64,000 nt of DNA from Leguminivora glycinivorella (Eukaryota; Arthropoda; Insecta; Lepidoptera; Tortricidae), in contig NC_062971.1 in assembly GCF_023078275.1 (NCBI RefSeq), positions 16,368,001 to 16,432,000 of the forward strand, read 5' to 3'. Positions within the stretch are counted from its first letter, which is position 1; each line of letters opens with the position of its first letter. This document shows, in pieces, positions 59,466 through 64,000 of this stretch. A program made the position numbers and the translations under genes. The notes below the pieces were generated by a model. The model saw nothing but the letters and a program-made list of their open reading frames with translations. It searched no databases and was not told the DNA's origin.

Positions 59466-59909
59466 TTATTTCACAAAAAAGGTCTTAAACATATTTCGTA
59501 ATACTAGATCATTACATAAAGAATTATCAGAAAACAAGTTAAGCATATGTTTCATAGATTTTCCATGAAACTTAAAATACAAATAAACTAAACAATATTC
59601 ACCACAAACAGAAGTGAAATGGTTTTGAAGTGATTTATTATTGTAAAACCACCGTCTCGTATTTCTATCTAGAAATGACTTATGATAACCGGAAGGTTTC
59701 CTGCCAAATGAGTCAAAATATTCACCTACACCATTTACATCAATGTGTATAGCAACCCAATGGGAACCCGGTTTTGAATCAGGGTCCAAATTACTGACAA
59801 TAAAGGTAGGTAGATTAACCCGAATAGGTATTTTGTTGGCAGCAAAAACATTTGAATTAAACAATGGGTTTAGTTTCCTCATACAAAATTGAATTTCTTT
59901 AGTATCCAT
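59466..59909 (-). CDS. Adenain-like cysteine protease (Polinton PRO)
   Basis: The 147-residue protein matches the adenovirus-type maturation protease family in length class and motif order. It has GSHWVAIHID with catalytic His50, EYFDSFG with acidic Asp66, LQNHFTSVCGEYC with oxyanion-hole Gln95, and nucleophile Cys102. The Gln-Cys spacing of seven equals that of adenain (Gln115, Cys122). In Polintons and related viruses this enzyme is thought to process capsid and core precursors inside the particle. The start is the ATG at 59909, followed by MDTKEIQFCM. A TATA-like motif lies 80 nt upstream and the capsid gene ends about 95 nt away. The frame is intact and all active-site residues are present, so this copy could be functional. 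Confidence 0.88.
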   Translation of the reverse strand: MDTKEIQFCMRKLNPLFNSNVFAANKIPIRVNLPTFIVSNLDPDSKPGSHWVAIHIDVNGVGEYFDSFGRKPSGYHKSFLDRNTRRWFYNNKSLQNHFTSVCGEYCLVYLYFKFHGKSMKHMLNLFSDNSLCNDLVLRNMFKTFFVK

Positions 59910-59989
59910 AGTTAAGTAACATATACAAATTATTGATGATCATGCAAACAATGATGAATTCCAAATAAAATAAATTAAAGAGAACGGGG

Positions 59990-59997
59990 TATTTATA
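59990..59997 (-). promoter_or_regulatory. TATA-like motif upstream of the protease
   Basis: TATAAATA on the minus strand lies between the major capsid stop (60004) and the protease ATG (59909). The distance suits a start of transcription near 59965. The same octamer occurs before the capsid gene. Confidence 0.45.
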
Positions 59998-60003
59998 TGT
60001 TTC

Positions 60004-61314
60004 TTAACTATTGTAATCTACAGATACATCACGATTTTTATTTATTTCAATTATATTATCAAATTCTGCATACACAATACAGTTAATGGTACTAGTTAGA
60101 GCGGAATCAAAACGTACTTCTATCCGAACGCTACCATGTCTAACAAGATTCCAGTGTGAAGTTGAATTAGCAGATAAATCAGGAGTTAAATCAAAACACA
60201 ATAAACAATAACCTTGACCAAAATCTGTTCTGCTTATTCCATTACCCTCGTTATGGAAATGAATACCAGTTCCAGAAAATAGAGTGTGATATGCTGCTGC
60301 TATTGTACCAGAACTAAATGAAGGTTGTAATGTTTTAGAAGGAACTTCATGACCATCTACGAACAAACTAAATGAATTCATATTATAATGTTGAAAATTA
60401 AACGGATTTAATGCTAAATTACCATTAAAACCTGAATTTGATACAAATCCAATAATACATCTTTTAGGAATTTGTCCGAGAAATATATTATCTAATGTTT
60501 TACCCTGAACCCCCGTCGGTATTGTGAGAACCTTAACTTCTGCCCTCGTAATGGGGTACTTCGCAGTTGTTGTGGCTAATACTTTTTGATGGGCTAACAA
60601 AACACTAGGATTGATTCTCGTTCTCCTTACAATGAGGCTGGCATCCATTATTTGTACTTTGAATTTTTTATCTTGGTGGCAAATAAGATTGAATGATTCT
60701 TTTGAGCGAACTAACTTAATACGTAGTTCTACACCATTTATTAAGAATTTCTCTTGATTAAATATATCACCATGTAAATGACCAATCATTTCTACTTCCT
60801 TACTCTCCTTGATAAATTCCAGCCTTTTGTTAAACCCTTTGTTGTTAACGTCAACAGTATCCATATAGCCCGGCGTATCTTCATACCACAATCCACAAGT
60901 AAGATGAGTTGTTTTGGCTGCTGGTCCGTAGTTGAGAAGATTTTCCATATAAGCACGGTAGGCATATGTATTGTTTGGTGGTGATATGAGTTTTTGATTT
61001 AAATATACATCAAGTTGATTAAAAAGAGAATGTAACCAGTTATTGGTGGGTCCAACTGCAGCATCTGCTTTTAATTTAGTACCATCTTGGTTCAACACTT
61101 TAGCAGTAATGTGTATCATTGTGTGTGATAGATCTATGTAGTCATCACCTGATCCAGGTACTTGAAATTCGATTGGACCGTCATCGCTTAAAGATGAAAT
61201 TGGTTTATAATGAATCCACTGTCCGCTTTCAATGCTTGTTTGAGTTGATGGAAGGGCAAATATATCTAATTCAGATTTCGCACACTCACATGAATGATTA
61301 TGTAAAAATGACAT
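60004..61314 (-). CDS. Polinton major capsid protein (double jelly-roll type)
   Basis: The 436-residue protein belongs to the group often annotated in animals as F54H12.2-like, recognised as the Polinton/Maverick major capsid protein. Visible landmarks are SGQWIHYKPISSLSDDGPIE near the N-terminus, FQVPGSGDDYIDLSHTMIHI (start of the first beta barrel), NNWLHSLFNQLDVYLNQKLI, EMIGHLHGDIFNQEKFLING, and the C-terminal HGSVRIEVRFDSALTSTINC, typical of jelly-roll strand ends. By family it would form pseudo-hexagonal trimers of an icosahedral shell. Start is the ATG at 61314, 37 nt after the stop of the preceding gene, with a TATA-like motif in between. The frame is intact. The barrel assignment is from family knowledge, not modelling. 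Confidence 0.85.
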   Translation of the reverse strand: MSFLHNHSCECAKSELDIFALPSTQTSIESGQWIHYKPISSLSDDGPIEFQVPGSGDDYIDLSHTMIHITAKVLNQDGTKLKADAAVGPTNNWLHSLFNQLDVYLNQKLISPPNNTYAYRAYMENLLNYGPAAKTTHLTCGLWYEDTPGYMDTVDVNNKGFNKRLEFIKESKEVEMIGHLHGDIFNQEKFLINGVELRIKLVRSKESFNLICHQDKKFKVQIMDASLIVRRTRINPSVLLAHQKVLATTTAKYPITRAEVKVLTIPTGVQGKTLDNIFLGQIPKRCIIGFVSNSGFNGNLALNPFNFQHYNMNSFSLFVDGHEVPSKTLQPSFSSGTIAAAYHTLFSGTGIHFHNEGNGISRTDFGQGYCLLCFDLTPDLSANSTSHWNLVRHGSVRIEVRFDSALTSTINCIVYAEFDNIIEINKNRDVSVDYNS

Positions 61315-61337
61315 TATTTAGTTTGAAAATATATCGT

Positions 61338-61345
61338 TATTTATA
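61338..61345 (-). promoter_or_regulatory. TATA-like motif upstream of the major capsid gene
   Basis: TATAAATA on the minus strand ends 23 nt before the capsid ATG. That is close for a classical TATA box, so either the leader is extremely short or the motif acts differently. Confidence 0.35.
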
Positions 61346-61351
61346 TCTTTT

Positions 61352-61765
61352 TTATTTTTTACTTCCTCTTCGTCGCGATGCTTTTAGAGCAATGAGCGGT
61401 TCCCTTCTTTTATTGGACATTTTATACCCAGATCCTGACATAAGGGAATCAATTTTTTCATCGGCCTTTCTTTTCAGGTTTGCACTTGCTTCCTTGAATC
61501 GTGATCGTATGGAACTGTCTATAGGGCGAGCATTTACCATATCAGATAAGAGTCCAACTCCTGCTCCTAAAGTTTCTTTTCCAATGGTTCTTAAACCACT
61601 AGATAATAAAGGGAGTACGGATCTAAATAGGCCTCCCAAAAAACTGCCTATACCATGTCCTCTTTGATATGGAACTCCCTTATAGACAATTCCTACACCA
61701 GAGCCGGCTTGGTGTGAATAATAATGTTCGTAAGGACAAGAGGTTGATGATCTGTTATACATCAT
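61352..61765 (-). CDS. Small basic Polinton virion protein (adenovirus core/pX-like)
   Basis: From the ATG at 61765 this is 137 residues. The frame extends upstream to 61795 without an ATG, so 61765 or the next codon (61762) is the start; both overlap the stop of the penton-like gene. A Gly-rich segment (residues 20-43, GSGVGIVYKGVPYQRGHGIG) is followed by a helical, moderately hydrophobic stretch (SFLGGLFRSVLPLLSSGLRT, 41-60). A charged helix (83-108), GSGYK, and a basic C-terminus (RRRGSKK) come next. This layout resembles the small core or membrane-active virion proteins in Polintons and adintoviruses that are compared to adenovirus pX/pVI. A role in DNA binding or membrane penetration is inferred. 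It lies just upstream of the capsid gene and is intact. Confidence 0.7.
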   Translation of the reverse strand: MMYNRSSTSCPYEHYYSHQAGSGVGIVYKGVPYQRGHGIGSFLGGLFRSVLPLLSSGLRTIGKETLGAGVGLLSDMVNARPIDSSIRSRFKEASANLKRKADEKIDSLMSGSGYKMSNKRREPLIALKASRRRGSKK

Positions 61766-62536
61766 TTTACACGTTGAAAGTGTAGTTTCACGCAAGAAGA
61801 CCCAAATTGAAATGGTACTCTAACACCGGTTGTTGTTCTTATATCTATTTCAATTGTATCAAACTCTCTTCGTAAAACTGGTACATAGTGAGCAGGTGAG
61901 AAAATATGTGTTTTATAAGCTCCATAAATGAACTTAGTTGGATCTAAAGGTATTATTCTAAGTAACGATGTTATAACATCTCCAACTACTTGTGGATGAA
62001 TGATATCTGTATAAACAAATATTTGAGATGGTAAACCTAAATATAAATTTGCTGGGTTTTTCCCAATGTGATTTGTTTCAAATTTGTTCTTGGTTTAAAA
62101 CCCATTTGAAGACTTAGTATTGGGGTTGTTATGATAGAAGTGATATCTTTATTTGATGTTGTTACTCCTATCATTTTTGTTAGTTCATCATAACGAAATT
62201 TTACATTATTTTTTAACTGAGGGTTTTCATTAAACGCTTGAAGAAAGTGATCTATATTATCGTAAGTAGTGGCTGGTATATGAGTTTTTATATCCACAAT
62301 TTTTGAAGTCTTGTCAGCAGGCGAAAACACTTTTTCTTTATATAAATTATGTTTTCATGCTCTTGTACATTATACATAGAACAAGGGTATTGAAATTCCA
62401 CCAAACCAACTACCCATTCTCCATCCAATTTAATGGTCTTTGGTAATTTTGTTAAAAAATGTGCAGTCGTATTATCTGTGTAATAATCGGATGAACTATT
62501 ACTTAACAAAGTTAAATAAAAGCTATTATCACTCAT
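61762..62536 (-). pseudogene. Penton-like minor capsid protein, broken by two frame changes
   Basis: Three consecutive pieces in different frames make up one gene. The first, from the ATG at 62536, begins MSDNSFYLTLLSNSSSDYYT and carries KLDGEWVVGLVEFQYPCSMY, typical of the Polinton minor capsid/penton family. The second covers about 62330-62062 and the third about 62056-61762. The frame changes fall in or next to T5 runs on the plus strand (62331-62335 and 62057-62061). Each behaves as one missing base, and the span of 775 bp is two short of a whole number of codons. No other stop interrupts the pieces. The protein would form the five-fold vertices. Homopolymer assembly errors or recent decay are both possible; ribosomal frameshifting is less likely. 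Confidence 0.8.
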
Positions 62537-63618
62537 ATTTTCTTTAAGCTTGATTCAGGTATCCAAGAATTAAATTTATTAGGATAACCTTGCCACTTCA
62601 CTAGTATTTCCTTTCTGCCAGCAACTCGACGTGAACGTAATATTTTATCAATTTTATACTCGTTGGAGGGGAGGTAAGTTACTTTTTGTAATTCTTTTGA
62701 ATAGAACGTCCCAATTATGCGTTCGCCTTCCAAATCCCTTAGTGTATAAACAATCCGAGGAGATCTTTTAATAATTGAATTAATTATAAATATTTCATCA
62801 CTCCAATTACTTTCGTAACCTTTTTGAAATATATGTTTGTATTTAGTGATTCTAACATGATCTCCTACGTTTAGTTTTGCAGTTTCTAGTGAGATTTGTC
62901 TATCTGTATTGCGATCATATAAATTACACCAAACAGTCATAATATTATTAGAGTTAACATCAACTGGACACATTTTTATGCTTGAATGATAGCTGTGGTT
63001 GTAAGAATAAAGAAGATCTTGTAGAACATTTATGTAATTATATGTATTCTTATGAGTGAAGTAACGCCACATTTTCGTTTTAAGAGTTCTCTGGAACCTT
63101 TCTACTATACTTGCTTTAATATCAGGGTTATTAGTGGTATAATAATTAATATTTTTACTTTTGAAATAATCTCTTACCACCTTTGAAACGAATTCCGTAC
63201 CTTTATCAGATTGGATATGACGAGGAACTGAGTTGGCTTCAGTAAATATGCTTTCAAAACAATGTTTAACTGTTGCTGAATCCTTCTTCTTCATGGCTCT
63301 TGCAAAAGCATATTTACTGAATACATCGATAACACAAAGAATATATTTGTAACCATCATTAAATTGACTATATGTACTCATGTCACTCAAATCAGCTTGC
63401 CAAAGTTCATTAAAGTTAGATAGAATGTATCTATTTCTAGTAAACCGCCTGTGAACAGGTTTATGTAGTGTATACGTGTCTTGAGATTGTAACCATTTTT
63501 TTACATCTTCTTTATTCATTTGACCTTTCATTTCCTTTGTTAAATTATTTAAACTGCTATAACCAGCGGGATGAGAGATATCATAGTAGATTCTGTTAAT
63601 ATCTAATAAGGAGTCCAT
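62533..63618 (-). CDS. Polinton DDE integrase with C-terminal chromodomain
   Basis: From the ATG at 63618 (MDSLLDINRI) the protein has 361 residues; the in-frame TTG nine bases upstream is not needed. The retroviral-type integrase core carries Asp76 in WQADLSDM, Asp138 in SDKGTEF and Glu173 in ASIVERFQR, so the DDE triad is complete with 34 residues between the last two. A small SH3-like region follows (LNVGDHVRITKYKHIFQKGY). Residues 319-357 form a chromodomain (EYKIDKILRSRR, ILVKWQGYPNKFNSWIPESS) with candidate aromatic cage residues Tyr321, Trp342 and Tyr345. It should integrate element DNA, with the chromodomain possibly steering it to methylated histone. No clear N-terminal HHCC zinc site is visible. 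The stop overlaps the next start as ATGA. The frame is intact. Confidence 0.92.
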   Translation of the reverse strand: MDSLLDINRIYYDISHPAGYSSLNNLTKEMKGQMNKEDVKKWLQSQDTYTLHKPVHRRFTRNRYILSNFNELWQADLSDMSTYSQFNDGYKYILCVIDVFSKYAFARAMKKKDSATVKHCFESIFTEANSVPRHIQSDKGTEFVSKVVRDYFKSKNINYYTTNNPDIKASIVERFQRTLKTKMWRYFTHKNTYNYINVLQDLLYSYNHSYHSSIKMCPVDVNSNNIMTVWCNLYDRNTDRQISLETAKLNVGDHVRITKYKHIFQKGYESNWSDEIFIINSIIKRSPRIVYTLRDLEGERIIGTFYSKELQKVTYLPSNEYKIDKILRSRRVAGRKEILVKWQGYPNKFNSWIPESSLKKI

Positions 63619-63626
63619 CTTTCCCA

Positions 63627-63633
63627 ATTTATA
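63627..63633 (-). promoter_or_regulatory. TATAAAT motif just upstream of the integrase
   Basis: TATAAAT on the minus strand ends 8 nt before the integrase ATG. It resembles the motifs before the capsid and protease genes, but it is too close to act as a standard TATA box for this ATG. Confidence 0.2.
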
Positions 63634-63712
63634 GTTTTTGCAGATGATTTTTGTACTCGTGTAGTAAGAGGAGTAGATGTGTTGTTTTCTTTATCTAACG
63701 AGGCTCGTGTTC

Positions 63713-64000
63713 TTATAGAAGTAGAGGGGTAAAGGGCTCAATCAAAGGAGTGTCATTAATAAATGCTAAATTTGTAGGATTACCAATGCATGACTTAGGA
63801 ACTTTGATATCTTTTAAAAGTAAAGCAAACACTTCCCACCCAATTGGTTTAGGACGTTTAAGACATCTAACCGTGTCGCTCACCAAATCGGTAATATTGC
63901 TATTTTGAATAGTCTGGTTGTTTATAACAACTTCACCAGTCTGCTTCCACCAAATTTTAGGTTTACTTAAAACAATGTAATCTAATAGCGTTCTAGCTTT
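63713..64000 (-). CDS. C-terminal part of an unrecognised Polinton protein (cut by the window edge)
   Basis: The frame is open from the window edge for 95 codons and ends in TAA at 63713-63715, 95 bp upstream of the integrase start. The residues include LLDYIVLSKPKIWWKQTGEV, TDLVSDTVRCLKRPKPIGWE and VPKSCIGNP. The paired Trp and Gly-Trp-Glu spacing suggests a folded, conserved domain. I have the impression of similar uncharacterised proteins in other insect Polintons but cannot name a function. The N-terminus lies beyond 64000. Confidence 0.65.
   Translation of the reverse strand, partial: KARTLLDYIVLSKPKIWWKQTGEVVINNQTIQNSNITDLVSDTVRCLKRPKPIGWEVFALLLKDIKVPKSCIGNPTNLAFINDTPLIEPFTPLLL

Larger units (their letters stand above)
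58400..64000. mobile_element. Polinton/Maverick virus-like DNA transposon, left part
   Basis: Integrase, penton-like minor capsid, small virion protein, major capsid and adenain-type protease lie contiguously on the minus strand, with one divergent accessory gene on the plus strand at the left. This gene set is diagnostic of Polintons/Mavericks. Protein-primed DNA polymerase B and the packaging ATPase are expected beyond 64000. Five of the six recognised genes within the window are open. The exact left boundary is unknown; 58400 is a placeholder just upstream of the first promoter. Confidence 0.9.

Noticed and set aside
61119..61667. 182-codon plus-strand frame across the capsid and small virion genes
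   Set aside because: Antisense shadow of two well-supported minus-strand genes.
62057..62335. Programmed -1 ribosomal frameshifting in the penton-like gene
   Set aside because: Neither site is a full canonical slippery heptamer, and two such events in one small gene is improbable. A missing base at each homopolymer is simpler.

Overview
The window is AT-rich animal nuclear DNA, and its repeat content points to a moth or butterfly (Lepidoptera). Support for this comes from tRNA-derived SINE pieces, short Helitrons with 5'-TC and CTAG-3' ends beside (GTCT)n tracts, many fold-back MITEs, and non-LTR retrotransposons ending in short tandem tails. The order-level call is from remembered repeat families, not a search. 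No host protein-coding exon could be supported anywhere.

Layout. 1-22 kb is dense in transposon remnants: Helitrons (1871-2333, 3382-3885, 8237-8743, 17611-18816), fold-back MITEs, SINE pieces, a fold-back element with an internal minisatellite in tandem dimer form (12454-13999), and a 5'-truncated LINE with an open reverse transcriptase frame (14538-16932). 23-36 kb is TE-poor unique DNA with GC-rich islands and a diverged tandem duplication (27945-28680). 36-57 kb returns to mixed repeats: a LINE 3' fragment (37131-38190), a 120-bp minisatellite (45635-46510), nested MITEs (47429-47919), and a transposase fragment joined to a 50-base poly(A) (56822-57221).

58.4-64 kb holds the left part of a Polinton/Maverick, a virus-like self-synthesising DNA transposon, running off the right edge. 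On the minus strand, reading leftward from the edge, are a partial unrecognised protein, a DDE integrase with a chromodomain, a penton-like minor capsid gene broken by two single-base frame changes, a small basic glycine-rich virion protein, a double-jelly-roll-type major capsid protein and an adenain-like cysteine protease. A plus-strand gene at the left end appears spliced and encodes an unrecognised 156-residue protein with a PCNA-binding-like motif. DNA polymerase B and the packaging ATPase, expected in this element type, are not in the window and would lie to the right.

The structural genes are tightly packed. The integrase stop and penton start share ATGA, as do the penton stop and the small virion protein start. 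Together the genes would provide integration (integrase), particle assembly (major and minor capsid, core-like protein) and maturation (protease). The open state of all but the penton gene suggests a young or maintained copy.
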